Position numbers and translations under genes: made by a program
Notes under the pieces: generated by a model
Seen by the model: the letters and a program-made list of their open reading frames with translations, nothing else
Told to the model about the DNA's origin: nothing
Databases searched by the model: none
Shown: one piece after another, positions 1 through 10,157 of the stretch
How the letters are laid out: each line of letters begins with the position of its first letter
Numbering within the stretch: position 1 is the stretch's first letter
From: CAKZLS01 sp963771545
GTDB lineage: Bacteria; Pseudomonadota; Alphaproteobacteria; Rhodospirillales; Defluviicoccaceae
Direction of reading: 5' to 3'
DNA: 64,000 nt
Assembly: GCA_963771545.1 (NCBI GenBank)
Contig: CAVYTX010000003.1
Coordinates: 1 to 64,000 of the forward strand

Positions 1-372
1 TAACCGGCCGATCGGGCGGTGTCGGCATGACGCGTCGTTTACTCTGTATGTAGTGGGTGTCTGTCTAAACCGGATAGGCACGCAATCAAGAATGGAAATC
101 TACTTTGCATGGGGTTGTTTTCGAAAAAATCGATTGGCTCCCCCCCACCCCCCAAATCGCCGATCCGATAACAGGTGGACATGGTCGGCCGCGCCCCCTA
201 CGCGCCTCGTAACGACGAGGGGGCGCGGTCGGCGGCAAACGCGGAGGCAACGAGGACACAGGATCGACAAAAATCCGCCGCCGTTTTTTTGGATAGTAAC
301 TCCCCGACACGATCGCCATATGGAACAAACGACGAGCGGTCTCGGTTATGACATCATGGGGAGAGATGCGTC
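1..372. other. Intergenic leader upstream of the bkd operon
   Basis: No convincing gene is visible. Short open frames on both strands here are arginine/proline-rich and look like noise. The stretch contains two C homopolymers near 143-160, which are error-prone for sequencing. A purine-rich Shine-Dalgarno-like GGGGAGAGATG lies just before the ATG at 373. The promoter of the downstream operon is presumably here, but no clear -35/-10 pair could be picked out. Confidence 0.4.
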
Positions 373-1482
373 ATGTCGACATTCGGCGAACGGGACTTCG
401 ACAACCACGAACAAGTTACCTTTTTCCGTGACGAAGGCTCCGGCCTGAAGGCCATCATCGCGATCCACAACACCAACAGGGGACCATCGCTCGGCGGCTG
501 CCGGATGTGGCCTTACGCCTCCGAGCAGGAGGCCATCCGCGACGTGCTGCGATTGTCCCGCGGCATGACTTACAAATGCGCCGTTTCCAATCTCGATATC
601 GGCGGTGGCAAGTCGGTGATCATCGGCAACCCGCGAACCGACAAATCGGAGGCCCTGCTGCGGGCCATGGGGCGGTCGATCGATCGCCTCGGCGGCCGCT
701 ACATCGCCGCCGAGGATTCCGGGACTTCCGTCGCCGATATGAAAATCATGCGCGAGGAGACTCCGTATGTCGCCGGTATCCTCGACAAGCAAACCCGCGA
801 AGGCGGAATGCGCAGCGGCGATCCGTCTCCGGCCACCGCTTACGGCACCTTCATCGGCATTCGAGCGGCGGCGCGGCACAAGCTGGGCCGCGACGATCTC
901 AAGGGGCTCCGCGTGGCGATTCAGGGCGTCGGCAACGTCGGATTTCACCTCGCCAAGCTGCTTCGCGAAGCCGGCGCCGAACTGTGGGTCACCGACATCT
1001 ATGACGAACAGGTCAAGCGCGCCGTCGACGAGCTGGCCGCGACCGCGGTCGGCAGCGAAGACATCTATGGCCTCGACGTCGACGTGTTCGCCCCGTGCGC
1101 GCTGGGCGCGGTGCTCAACGACAAGACGATCCCGCAACTCCGCGCCAAAATCATCGCCGGCGCCTCCAACAACCAGCTCTCGGAACATCGCCACGGAACC
1201 GAGTTGATGGAACGCGGGATCCTGTATGCGCCCGATTACGTCATCAATGCCGGGGGCATCATCGACGTCTCCTATGAGCGCGGAGGAACCTTCGATCGCG
1301 ATACCGCCATCAAGCACGTCGAAGGTATTTACGACACCCTCATCGAGATTTTCGACCGCGCCAGGGAGGACGGACTGCCCACCAGCCTGGTCGCCGATCA
1401 GGTGGCGGAGGAACGGTTCAAGAAAAAGCCGCCAATGCCGGCGGCCGGTGATCCGGCCCGCCGGGCCGCGATTGCCGGATAG
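373..1482 (+). CDS. ldh: Leu/Glu/Phe/Val dehydrogenase family (leucine/valine dehydrogenase-like)
   Basis: Predicted NAD-dependent amino-acid dehydrogenase that oxidatively deaminates branched-chain amino acids to 2-oxoacids and ammonia in the cytosol. The 369-residue length fits the leucine dehydrogenase family. Visible signatures are the glycine-rich substrate loop with catalytic lysine (GGGKSVI, about residues 77-83), the preceding MTYKCA segment, and the Rossmann motif GVGNVG (about 186-191) followed by an acidic residue at the end of the second strand. A purine-rich ribosome site precedes the ATG. It is first in a forward cluster that continues with a symporter and the complete branched-chain 2-oxoacid dehydrogenase complex, so its 2-oxoacid products would feed the next enzyme directly. 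Leucine versus valine preference cannot be read from sequence; phenylalanine dehydrogenase is a less likely alternative given the neighbours. Confidence 0.9.
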   Translation: MSTFGERDFDNHEQVTFFRDEGSGLKAIIAIHNTNRGPSLGGCRMWPYASEQEAIRDVLRLSRGMTYKCAVSNLDIGGGKSVIIGNPRTDKSEALLRAMGRSIDRLGGRYIAAEDSGTSVADMKIMREETPYVAGILDKQTREGGMRSGDPSPATAYGTFIGIRAAARHKLGRDDLKGLRVAIQGVGNVGFHLAKLLREAGAELWVTDIYDEQVKRAVDELAATAVGSEDIYGLDVDVFAPCALGAVLNDKTIPQLRAKIIAGASNNQLSEHRHGTELMERGILYAPDYVINAGGIIDVSYERGGTFDRDTAIKHVEGIYDTLIEIFDRAREDGLPTSLVADQVAEERFKKKPPMPAAGDPARRAAIAG

Positions 1483-1537
1483 CGAACCGGCCATCCGAAA
1501 ACACATGCGAACAACAGCGTGAACGAGGAGAAGGGTC

Positions 1538-2950
1538 ATGGCAAAAAGCGGCACGGGACTGCAAGGCGCGGATCCCGCCGGTTCCTCCACCGGGAAGCAT
1601 GAATACTGGTCATCTCGCCTTGTTTTCATTATGGCGGCCACCGGTTCGGCGGTCGGGCTCGGGAACATCTGGAAGTTTCCCTACATCACCGGCGTGCACG
1701 GCGGCGGCGCGTTCGTGCTGGTCTATCTCCTGTGCATCGCCCTCATCGGCCTGCCGGTGATGATGGCCGAGATCCTCATGGGCCGGCGCGGCGGACAGAG
1801 CCCCATCGGCACCATGGCGCTGCTGGCGCGGCAGGAGCGCAAGTCATCGGCATGGCAGTTCGCCGGATGGTCCGGCGTGGTCGGCTCGTTCCTGATTCTG
1901 TCGTTCTACAGCGTCATCGCGGGGTGGGCGGTCGTTTACATCTGGTATGCGGTGAGCGGCGATTTCAGCGCCGCGGCGGCGTCTCCGGAGACGGCGGCCG
2001 AAACCATCGGCGCCATTTTCAACGGCTTGCTGGCGAGCCCGGTAAGCCTGATCGCCTGGCACACGGTGTTCATGGCGTTGACCATCTTCATTGTCGCGCG
2101 GGGCGTCAAATCGGGACTGGAATGGGCGGTGACGATCATGATGCCGGGGCTGTTTATCATCCTCCTCGGGCTCGTCGCGTACGCCGCTTTCGCCACCGAC
2201 AGCTTTGGACGGGCGATGGCGTTCCTTTTCCAGCCGGACTTCTCCAAGTTGACTTGGGAGGCGGTTCTGGTGGCCCTCGGCCACGCCTTCTTCACCCTAA
2301 GCCTCGGCATGGGCATCATGATGGCCTACGGGTCCTATCTACCGAAACACATATCGATCCCCGCGGCGTCCGTGACGATCTCCGTGCTCGACACGGTCGT
2401 GGCGCTGCTGGCGGGCATGGCGATCTTCCCCATCGTCTTTGCCCACGGCCTCGAGCCGGGAGCCGGCCCCGGGTTGATTTTCGTCACCCTGCCGATCGCC
2501 TTCGGCGCGATGCCGGGAGGCGTCGTCGTTGGAACCCTGTTCTTCATTTTCGTGGTGTTCGCCGCGTTGACCTCCGCCATCTCTCTGCTCGAGCCGACGG
2601 TGGAGTTCGTGGAGGAACGGTATGGCGTCAAGCGCATGCGGGCGGCGATCGGCGGAGGCGTGTTCGTCTGGCTGCTCGGAGTCGCGTCGGCGCTCTCGTT
2701 CAACGCGTGGTCGGGCATCGAGGTGTTCGGAAAGAGCATCTTCGATTCGCTGGACTTCCTGACCGCCAACATCATGCTTCCGATCACCGCCTTGCTGGTC
2801 GCGGTGTTCGCCGGCTGGGCGATGGCGGCGCCGTCGACGCAAGACGAGCTGGAAACCGGTGACAGCATGACATACCGCGTTTGGCGGTTCGCCATTCGCT
2901 ATGTCAGTCCGGTCTGCATCCTGATCGTCTTTATCTACAACCTGCTCTGA
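1538..2950 (+). CDS. Neurotransmitter:sodium symporter family transporter
   Basis: Predicted inner-membrane Na+-coupled amino-acid symporter (NSS/SNF family, LeuT fold). The N-terminal helix carries the family hallmark ATGSAVGLGNIWKFPY, the unwound TM1 that binds sodium and substrate, followed by a Gly-rich loop and about eleven or twelve hydrophobic segments over 470 residues. The start is supported by GAGGAGAAGG just before ATG 1538. The gene sits 55 bases after the amino-acid dehydrogenase and 30 bases before the E1alpha gene, so co-transcription is likely. A role importing leucine, isoleucine or valine for the pathway encoded around it is inferred from context; substrate residues were not matched to a characterised member. 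Confidence 0.88.
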   Translation: MAKSGTGLQGADPAGSSTGKHEYWSSRLVFIMAATGSAVGLGNIWKFPYITGVHGGGAFVLVYLLCIALIGLPVMMAEILMGRRGGQSPIGTMALLARQERKSSAWQFAGWSGVVGSFLILSFYSVIAGWAVVYIWYAVSGDFSAAAASPETAAETIGAIFNGLLASPVSLIAWHTVFMALTIFIVARGVKSGLEWAVTIMMPGLFIILLGLVAYAAFATDSFGRAMAFLFQPDFSKLTWEAVLVALGHAFFTLSLGMGIMMAYGSYLPKHISIPAASVTISVLDTVVALLAGMAIFPIVFAHGLEPGAGPGLIFVTLPIAFGAMPGGVVVGTLFFIFVVFAALTSAISLLEPTVEFVEERYGVKRMRAAIGGGVFVWLLGVASALSFNAWSGIEVFGKSIFDSLDFLTANIMLPITALLVAVFAGWAMAAPSTQDELETGDSMTYRVWRFAIRYVSPVCILIVFIYNLL

Positions 2951-2980
2951 TCGGGACAATGCCAGGAGGGGCCAGCAACG

Positions 2981-4213
2981 ATGACCGACCATGGACCACT
3001 CAGTCTCAACGTCCCAGAGCCCCGGGTGCGCCCCGGCGGCAGGCCCGATTTCTCTTACTTGGAGATCCCCGAGGCCGGCAGCGTCCGCAAACCGGACATC
3101 GACGCCGCGCCCAAGGACATCCGCGATCTCGCCTACACCATCATCCAGGTGCTCGACGACAAGGGCGAAGCGGTGGGCCCCTGGGCCGGCGCGCTGGACG
3201 ACGAGACCGCGTTGAGGGGGCTGCGCTACATGATGAAGACCCGCGCGTACGATATGCGGATGACCAAGGCGCAGCGCCAGGGCAAGACGTCTTTCTACAT
3301 GCAGTGCACGGGAGAGGAGGCGATCGCCGTCGCCCAGCAGATGACGCTGTCCCCGGGCGACATGAACTTCCCGACCTACCGCCAGCAGGGCTTGTTGATC
3401 GCCCGGGAGCACCCATTGATCGAGATGATGTGCCAGGTCTATTCGAATTCGGGCGACGCGCTGCGCGGACAGCAGATGCCGATCATGTACTCGTTCCGCG
3501 ACTCCGGGTTTTTCTCGATCTCGGGCAACCTAGGCACCCAATACGTACAGGCGGTCGGCTGGGCGATGGCCTCGGCGATCAAGGGCGACACCAAGATCGC
3601 GACCGGCTGGATCGGCGACGGCGCCACCGCCGAAAACGATTTTCATTCGGCGCTGCTGTGCGCCACCGTCTATCGCGCCCCGGTCGTTCTGAACGTGGTG
3701 AACAATCAGTGGGCCATATCCACCTTCCAGGGGATCGCGGGCGGCCTGTCGTCGACGTTCGCGTCGCGCGGCCATGGCTATGGTCTGGCGTCGCTCAGGG
3801 CCGACGGCAACGATTTCCTCGCCGTCTACGCGGTCTCCAAATGGGCGGTCGAACGTGCCCGGCGGAATCTCGGTCCGACGCTCATCGAATGGGTGACCTA
3901 CCGGGTCGGCGCGCATTCGACCTCCGACGATCCGTCCAAATACCGCCCGAAGGACGAAGCGAAGGCCTGGCCGTTGGGCGACCCGATCGTGCGACTCAAG
4001 GACCATCTGATCGCCAAGAAAGCCTGGTCCGAGGATCGGCATATCCAGGCCCAAGCGGAAATCGAAGAGGAAATCCGGATCGCCGCCAAGGAAGCGGAAA
4101 GTTATGGCACGCTGGGCGAGGGCCCGGCGCCCAGCGCCAAGGAGATGTTCGAGGGTGTCTTCAAGGAAATGCCGCCGCACCTGCGCCGTCAGCGCCAACG
4201 GATGGGGGTATGA
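2981..4213 (+). CDS. bkdA1: Branched-chain 2-oxoacid dehydrogenase E1 component, alpha subunit
   Basis: Alpha subunit of the thiamine-diphosphate-dependent E1 decarboxylase of the branched-chain 2-oxoacid dehydrogenase complex, which decarboxylates the 2-oxoacids of leucine, isoleucine and valine. The 410-residue length and the N-terminal extension before the catalytic core fit proteobacterial BkdA1. The ThDP/Mg motif begins GDGATAEND near residue 210 and ends with NN about 28 residues later (VVNNQWAIS). The regulatory-loop-like segment HSTSDDPSKYR lies near residue 312. An AGGAGGGG ribosome site sits before the ATG. The next gene (E1beta) begins three bases after its stop, typical of translational coupling for the alpha2beta2 enzyme. 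Confidence 0.94.
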   Translation: MTDHGPLSLNVPEPRVRPGGRPDFSYLEIPEAGSVRKPDIDAAPKDIRDLAYTIIQVLDDKGEAVGPWAGALDDETALRGLRYMMKTRAYDMRMTKAQRQGKTSFYMQCTGEEAIAVAQQMTLSPGDMNFPTYRQQGLLIAREHPLIEMMCQVYSNSGDALRGQQMPIMYSFRDSGFFSISGNLGTQYVQAVGWAMASAIKGDTKIATGWIGDGATAENDFHSALLCATVYRAPVVLNVVNNQWAISTFQGIAGGLSSTFASRGHGYGLASLRADGNDFLAVYAVSKWAVERARRNLGPTLIEWVTYRVGAHSTSDDPSKYRPKDEAKAWPLGDPIVRLKDHLIAKKAWSEDRHIQAQAEIEEEIRIAAKEAESYGTLGEGPAPSAKEMFEGVFKEMPPHLRRQRQRMGV

Positions 4214-4216
4214 GGC

Positions 4217-5230
4217 ATGGCGCGCATGAACATGATCGAGGCCGTTCGCGATGCGATGGACGTCAAACTCGGCCAGGACGACAACGTCGTCGTCTTCGGC
4301 GAGGACGTGGGCTACTTCGGCGGCGTGTTTCGGTGCACCGACGGGCTGCAGACCAAGTACGGCAAGAGCCGGGTGTTCGACACGCCGATCAACGAAAGCG
4401 GCATCGTCGGCGTCGCGGTCGGCATGGGCGCCTTTGGTTTGCGGCCGGTCGCCGAGGTCCAGTTCGCCGACTACGTCTATCCGGCCTATGACCAGATCGT
4501 GTCGGAGGCGGCGCGCCTGCGCCATCGCTCTCACGGCCAGTTCACGTCGCCCATCACCATCCGCATGCCGTGCGGCGGCGGCATCTTTGGCGGCCAGACC
4601 CACAGCCAGAGCCCCGAGGCGCTATTCACCCATGTTTGCGGGCTGAAGACGGTGTTGCCGTCAAACCCGTACGACGCCAAGGGGTTGCTCATCGCATCGA
4701 TCGAAGACGACGACCCGGTGATGTTCTTCGAGCCCAAGCGGCTTTATAATGGCCCGTTCGATGGCCATCACGATCGTCCGGTGACGCCTTGGTCGAAGCA
4801 CGACCTCGGCGAGGTTCCGGAGGGGCACTACACCATAGCGCTGGGCGAGGCGGCGGTCCGTCGCGAAGGCTCCGATCTGACGATCCTTGCCTATGGAACC
4901 ATGGTGTTCGTCGCCGAGGCGGCGGCGCGGGAAACCGGCGTCGATGCCGAAATCATCGATCTCAGGACGTTGCTGCCCCTGGATCTCGACCGGATCGAAG
5001 CGTCGGTCAAGAAAACCGGGCGGTGCGTGATCGTGCACGAGGCGACGCTGACATCGGGCTTCGGCGCGGAGCTCTGCGCGGTCGTTCAGGAGAGCTGCTT
5101 CTACCACCTCGAAGCGCCGATCGAGAGGGTCACCGGGTGGGATACGCCCTATCCCCATGCCCAGGAATGGAATTACTTTCCCGGTCCGGCCCGGGTCGGC
5201 GCCGCGTTGAAGCGGGTGATGGAGGCGTGA
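4217..5230 (+). CDS. bkdA2: Branched-chain 2-oxoacid dehydrogenase E1 component, beta subunit
   Basis: Beta subunit of the E1 decarboxylase, forming the ThDP active site with the alpha subunit. The 337 residues show the transketolase-type pyrimidine-binding domain (GEDVGYFGGVF near the N-terminus, then NESGIVGVAVGMG and the FADYVYPAYDQI segment) and a C-terminal transketolase domain (AEIIDLRTLLPLD near residue 250, then VIVHEA). The next gene starts one base after its stop. The order E1alpha, E1beta, E2, E3 matches the classical bkd operon of Pseudomonas and other proteobacteria. No frameshift or missing motif was seen. Confidence 0.94.
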   Translation: MARMNMIEAVRDAMDVKLGQDDNVVVFGEDVGYFGGVFRCTDGLQTKYGKSRVFDTPINESGIVGVAVGMGAFGLRPVAEVQFADYVYPAYDQIVSEAARLRHRSHGQFTSPITIRMPCGGGIFGGQTHSQSPEALFTHVCGLKTVLPSNPYDAKGLLIASIEDDDPVMFFEPKRLYNGPFDGHHDRPVTPWSKHDLGEVPEGHYTIALGEAAVRREGSDLTILAYGTMVFVAEAAARETGVDAEIIDLRTLLPLDLDRIEASVKKTGRCVIVHEATLTSGFGAELCAVVQESCFYHLEAPIERVTGWDTPYPHAQEWNYFPGPARVGAALKRVMEA

Positions 5231-5231
5231 G

Positions 5232-6551
5232 ATGGGCGATTATGTCTTCAAGCTGCCGGACGTGGGCGAGGGGATCGCCGAGGCCGAGATCGTCGAATGG
5301 AACGTCAAGCCGGGAGACTTGATCAGCGAGGACGATGTCCTCGGGGCCGTCATGACCGACAAGGCGACCGTCGAAATCCCGTCACCCGTCGCGGGCAAAA
5401 TCGTTTGGCTGGCGGGGGACCCCGGCGCGACGATCGCGATCGGCTCGGATTTTGTTAAATTGGATGTCAGCGGCGCCGGAAACGTTCGAGCGGACGCGCC
5501 GCCGCCGCCCGTGGCCGCGCCGGCCGAACCGCCGAGCGCTCCGGTTCCGGTTCCGGCGCCGAAGCCCGAGCCCGAACCCCCGGTTGCATCGGTTTCGGCC
5601 CCGGCTCGGGCCGCAACTACGCCCCCTCGCCGGGCCGCCGCGCCGCGAGCGGGTCTGCCGCGGCCGGAAGGCGAGAAGCCGATCGCCTCGCCCGCGGTTC
5701 GCCTGCGGGCCCGCGAGATGGGCGTCGATCTCCGGTCCGTGCGCGGAACCGGACCGGCCGGCCGGATCAGCCACGAGGATCTGGACGATTTTGCCATCGA
5801 TATGGCCGCGCCGGCCGTCGCGGGCAGGGGCGGCGGCCTGGTCGCCGACACCTCGGCCGAGGAAATCGCGGTGATCGGCTTGCGGCGCAAGATCGCCGCG
5901 AAAATGCAGGAATCGAAGCGCCGCATCCCGCACATCACCATCGTCGAGGAAATCGACGTCACCGAGATCGAGGCCCTGCGCGCGCAGCTCAACGAGACCA
6001 AACGCGAGGACCGGCCGAGGCTCACGCTGCTGCCGTTAATTATGCGGTCGATCGTCGCCGCGTTGCGCGATTTCCCCAAGATGAGCGCGCACTTCGACGA
6101 CGACGCCGGTCTCATCCGCCAGTACGGCGCGGCGCACATCGGAATCGCCACCCAGACTCCGGCCGGTCTGGTCGTTCCGGTGGTCAAACACGCCGAGGCG
6201 CGCGATCTCTGGGACTGCGCAATCGAGGTCAAGCGATTGGCCGATGCCGCCCGCGAAGGCAAGGCGACGCGGGAGGAACTCAGCGGCTCGACGATCACTA
6301 TCACGAGTCTCGGACCGATGGGCGGTTTGGTCACCACGCCGGTGATCAACCACCCCGAAGTCGCGATCGTCGGCGTGAACAAGATCGCCGTGCGGGCCGT
6401 CTACCAGGACGGCGGTTTCGTCCCGAGAAAAATCATGAACCTGTCGTCGTCGTTCGATCACCGCGTGATCGACGGATGGGATGCCGCCGCGTTTGTCCAG
6501 CGCCTCAAGACGCTGATCGAGCACCCGGCCACCATTTTCATGGAGGGATGA
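5232..6551 (+). CDS. bkdB: Dihydrolipoamide acyltransferase E2 of branched-chain 2-oxoacid dehydrogenase
   Basis: Core acyltransferase of the complex; transfers the acyl group from lipoyl to CoA. Domain order over 439 residues is one lipoyl domain with lipoyl-lysine in MTDKATVEIPS (Lys near 43), a long Pro/Ala-rich linker (about 88-145), the peripheral-subunit-binding domain (IASPAVRLRAREMGVDL, about 152-190), and the catalytic CoA acyltransferase domain ending with the active-site DHRVIDG near residue 410. The single lipoyl domain is usual for BkdB-type E2. ATG follows a GGAGGCGTGAG ribosome site overlapping the E1beta stop. Its stop abuts the GTG start of the E3 gene. Confidence 0.94.
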   Translation: MGDYVFKLPDVGEGIAEAEIVEWNVKPGDLISEDDVLGAVMTDKATVEIPSPVAGKIVWLAGDPGATIAIGSDFVKLDVSGAGNVRADAPPPPVAAPAEPPSAPVPVPAPKPEPEPPVASVSAPARAATTPPRRAAAPRAGLPRPEGEKPIASPAVRLRAREMGVDLRSVRGTGPAGRISHEDLDDFAIDMAAPAVAGRGGGLVADTSAEEIAVIGLRRKIAAKMQESKRRIPHITIVEEIDVTEIEALRAQLNETKREDRPRLTLLPLIMRSIVAALRDFPKMSAHFDDDAGLIRQYGAAHIGIATQTPAGLVVPVVKHAEARDLWDCAIEVKRLADAAREGKATREELSGSTITITSLGPMGGLVTTPVINHPEVAIVGVNKIAVRAVYQDGGFVPRKIMNLSSSFDHRVIDGWDAAAFVQRLKTLIEHPATIFMEG

Positions 6552-7943
6552 GTGACACCGATTTCCTGCAAGGTCCTTGTGCTGGGCAGCGGTCCGGGCG
6601 GTTATGTGGCGGCCATCCGGGCCGGGCAGCTCGGGCTGGACACGGTCATCGTCGAGGGAAAGAAGCTGGGCGGCACATGCCTCAACGTCGGCTGCATCCC
6701 CTCGAAGGCGTTGATCCACGCGGCCGACGAGTATGAAGCCGCCTCGCGCTTCGCCGCCGACAGCCCCATGGGAATCTCCGTCGCGGAGCCCAAGATCGAC
6801 CTATCGAGAACCGTCGCCTGGAAGGACGGCATCGTCAAAAGGCTCAACAGCGGCGTCGCGGGACTGCTGAAAAAGGCGAAGGTCCGGACGGTCGAGGGGT
6901 GGGGCACGATGCGCGATGGCAAGTCCTGCGTCGTGGAAACCGCCGGGGAGCCTCAGACGATCGTGGCCGAACATGTCATCGTCGCGACGGGATCGAAGTC
7001 CCTGGAGCTGCCGTTTTTGCCGTTCGGCGATACGGTGATTTCATCGACCGAGGCGCTGTCGCTGTCCGAGATCCCGAGACGGCTGGCCATTGTCGGCGGC
7101 GGCTATATCGGTTTGGAGCTGGGCTTCGCCTACCGCAAGATGGGATCGGAGGTGACGGTGGTCGAGGCGCTTGACCGCGTTCTGCCCCAGTACGACGCCG
7201 ATCTGACCAAACCGGTGCTGGAAAGCCTGAAGCGCCACGGGATCGACGTCATGCTCGGCGCCAAGGCGCTCGGGCTCGGGGAGGGGAGCGCCCTACGCTT
7301 GGAGACCCCCGCCGGCGAGCAGCGCGAAATCCCCGCCGACAAGGTTCTCGTGACCGTTGGGCGGCGGCCGAAAACCGATGGCTGGGGCCTGGAAGGGCTC
7401 GATCTCGACATGGACGGCCCCTTTATCAAAATCGACGACCGGTGCCGCACCTCGATGACCGGTGTCTGGGCGGTCGGCGACGTGACCGGCGAGCCCATGT
7501 TGGCGCACCGCGCCACCGCGCAGGGAGAAATGGTCGCGGAAATCATCGCAGGCGAAAAGCGCTCGTTCGACAAGGTCTGCATCCCCGCCGTTTGTTTCAC
7601 CGATCCCGAGGTGGTCGTCGCGGGTCTGTCGCCCGAGGAAGCGAAGGCGTCGGGCCATGACGTCATAACCGGCCAGTTCCCCTTCCGCGCCAACGGACGC
7701 GCCATGACCATCGAGCAGGAGGACGGGTTCGTTCGCATCGTCGCCCGGGCGGACAATCATCTCGTGCTCGGCATTCAGGCCGTCGGCGGCGGCGTGTCCG
7801 AACTCTCCGCCGGTTTCAGCCTGGCCCTCGAGATGGGGGCGCGGCTTGAGGACGTGGCGGGAACGGTCCACGCCCATCCCACGCAAAGCGAGGCCGTTCT
7901 GGAGGCCGCTCTGCAGGCGCTTGGCCACGCCATCCACATCTGA
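6552..7943 (+). CDS. lpdV: Dihydrolipoamide dehydrogenase (E3)
   Basis: FAD flavoprotein that reoxidises dihydrolipoamide with NAD+, completing the complex. Seen in 463 residues: the FAD-binding GSGPGGYVAAIRAG near the N-terminus, the redox disulfide in GGTCLNVGCIPSK (Cys about 43 and 48), the NAD-binding GGGYIGLELG, the second FAD motif TGVWAVGDVT, and the C-terminal catalytic His-Glu motif HAHPTQSE near 440. The start is GTG immediately after the E2 stop, with GGAGGGATGA as ribosome site. As last gene of the bkd operon it is probably LpdV-type rather than the housekeeping Lpd. The next gene is convergent, 24 bases away. Confidence 0.94.
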   Translation: MTPISCKVLVLGSGPGGYVAAIRAGQLGLDTVIVEGKKLGGTCLNVGCIPSKALIHAADEYEAASRFAADSPMGISVAEPKIDLSRTVAWKDGIVKRLNSGVAGLLKKAKVRTVEGWGTMRDGKSCVVETAGEPQTIVAEHVIVATGSKSLELPFLPFGDTVISSTEALSLSEIPRRLAIVGGGYIGLELGFAYRKMGSEVTVVEALDRVLPQYDADLTKPVLESLKRHGIDVMLGAKALGLGEGSALRLETPAGEQREIPADKVLVTVGRRPKTDGWGLEGLDLDMDGPFIKIDDRCRTSMTGVWAVGDVTGEPMLAHRATAQGEMVAEIIAGEKRSFDKVCIPAVCFTDPEVVVAGLSPEEAKASGHDVITGQFPFRANGRAMTIEQEDGFVRIVARADNHLVLGIQAVGGGVSELSAGFSLALEMGARLEDVAGTVHAHPTQSEAVLEAALQALGHAIHI

Positions 7944-7967
7944 CCCGGATTGGATCCGTTTCCAGCC

Positions 7968-9194
7968 CTACCCCACCGGGCGAGTATCGTCGATGACCTT
8001 GCCGTCGTTGGGTAGGGTGCCGGGGGCGGTGAGTTCGACGCGGCCCTTGAGCTTGCACACGGCCAGGAGGGTTGCCTCCACGTCCGAGGCATTGGCAGCG
8101 CGGCTCTCGCAGTGGAGCGTCATCACGTCCCGGCCGTTTTCCTGGCTGACCACCAGCCGGGAGCGGACGATTTCGGGATGGCGCTTGGCCACCTCGGCCA
8201 CCTGGGCGGGGTGGACGAACATGCCCTTGACCTTGGTGGTCTGGTCGGCCCGGCCCATCCAGCCCCTGAGCCGCATGTTGGTGCGCCCGCACGGGCTCCG
8301 GCCCGGCATCACCGCCGACAGGTCGCCGGTGGCGAAGCGGATCAGCGGGTATTCGCCGGAGAAGGTGGTGACCACCACTTCGCCGACTTCTCCGTCGAGC
8401 AGTGGATCGCCGGTTCCGGGACGAACGATCTCCACAATGACCCCCTCGTCGACGATGAGGCCCTCCATGGCCGGCAATTCATAGGCGATGAGGCCTAGAT
8501 CGGCGGTGGCGTACCACTGGTAGGTTTCGACGCCCATCGCCTTGATCTCGGAGCGCAGGCTGGGCGGCAAGGCTTCGCCGGCGACGCTGGCTTTTTTGAG
8601 GCTGGAGGCGTTGGCCCCCATCTCCCGGCTCTTCTCCAGCAGCGTCTTCAGGAACGACGGCGTGCCGGCGTAATAGTCCGGGCGCACATCGTTGATGGCC
8701 CGGACTTGCAACTCGGTGTTGCCGACGCCGGCCGGAAACACCGCGCATCCGAGTTTGCGGGCGCCGCTCTCCACCATGGCGCCGGCGGGAGTCAGGTGAT
8801 AGGAAAACGCGTTGTGAATGATACGTAAGGCTCGGAACCCGGCGGCATAGAACGCGCGTCCGGTGCGCCAGTAGTCGGTATCGTGGCCCTCCAGGTCGTA
8901 GATCGGCCCCGGCGACTGGTAAATGCGCATCAAGCTGCCATGCGCCACCGTGGACAGGCCGCCGAACGGCGGGGTCTTTTTCTGCAACTCGATGAGGTGG
9001 GATTTGCGGGTCAGCGGCAACGCCGCCAGCGCCGCGCGGTCGGAGATGGAGGCGGGCGTTACATCGGCCAGCGTCTTGCGGTAATAGGGCGCGTTGTCCC
9101 TGGCGTTGGCGATCTGATAGGGAAGCTCGTCGAACAGCGCCTCGTCACGCTCCCCTGGATCGCGCGTCTCCAAGTGGTCGTAGTAGTCGGTCAT
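7968..9194 (-). CDS. PaaK-like phenylacetate-CoA ligase family (AMP-forming)
   Basis: Adenylate-forming ligase of the phenylacetate-CoA ligase type, predicted to activate an aryl or alkyl carboxylic acid to its CoA thioester. Visible are the N-terminal NAPYYR helix, the region around LTRKSHL, the PSFLKTLLE segment, SVAGEALPPSLR, and the hinge GEYPLIRFATGDLS near the C-terminal domain, as in PaaK homologs. The start is placed at ATG 9194 (408 residues) because a GGGAGGGGG ribosome site lies eight bases upstream; an upstream alternative at 9212 lacks this. The glycine-rich phosphate loop of PaaK is poorly conserved, with QSPG in its place, so catalytic activity is plausible but not certain. It is the last gene of the reverse liv-type operon; this pairing recurs in proteobacteria, and the substrate is unknown. 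Confidence 0.82.
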   Translation of the reverse strand: MTDYYDHLETRDPGERDEALFDELPYQIANARDNAPYYRKTLADVTPASISDRAALAALPLTRKSHLIELQKKTPPFGGLSTVAHGSLMRIYQSPGPIYDLEGHDTDYWRTGRAFYAAGFRALRIIHNAFSYHLTPAGAMVESGARKLGCAVFPAGVGNTELQVRAINDVRPDYYAGTPSFLKTLLEKSREMGANASSLKKASVAGEALPPSLRSEIKAMGVETYQWYATADLGLIAYELPAMEGLIVDEGVIVEIVRPGTGDPLLDGEVGEVVVTTFSGEYPLIRFATGDLSAVMPGRSPCGRTNMRLRGWMGRADQTTKVKGMFVHPAQVAEVAKRHPEIVRSRLVVSQENGRDVMTLHCESRAANASDVEATLLAVCKLKGRVELTAPGTLPNDGKVIDDTRPVG

Positions 9195-9241
9195 GGGGAA
9201 GCCCCCTCCCAATCTCCCTGGTTTTTTTGTCTTCTTGGCGG

Positions 9242-10081
<840 letters not shown>

Positions 10082-10113
10082 GATGGTGTCCTTGCTCTGT
10101 TCAACGGAAGGCG

Positions 10114-10137
10114 GTGGCCCCGCCGCGACGGGGCCAC
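10114..10137 (-). terminator. Intercistronic hairpin between binding-protein gene and livF
   Basis: A perfect 9-bp stem (GTGGCCCCG pairing with CGGGGCCAC) with a 6-base loop lies in the gap between the substrate-binding gene and livF. There is no U-tract downstream on the minus strand, so this is more likely a partial terminator or an mRNA-stabilising 3-prime structure. Such structures commonly follow abundant periplasmic binding-protein genes and allow higher expression than the rest of the operon. Confidence 0.5.
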
Positions 10138-10157
10138 GCCCTTCGTCAGGCCGGCGA

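Noticed and set aside
346..1668. A 440-codon minus-strand open frame over the amino-acid dehydrogenase
   Set aside because: High-GC antisense shadow; the plus frame has all family motifs.
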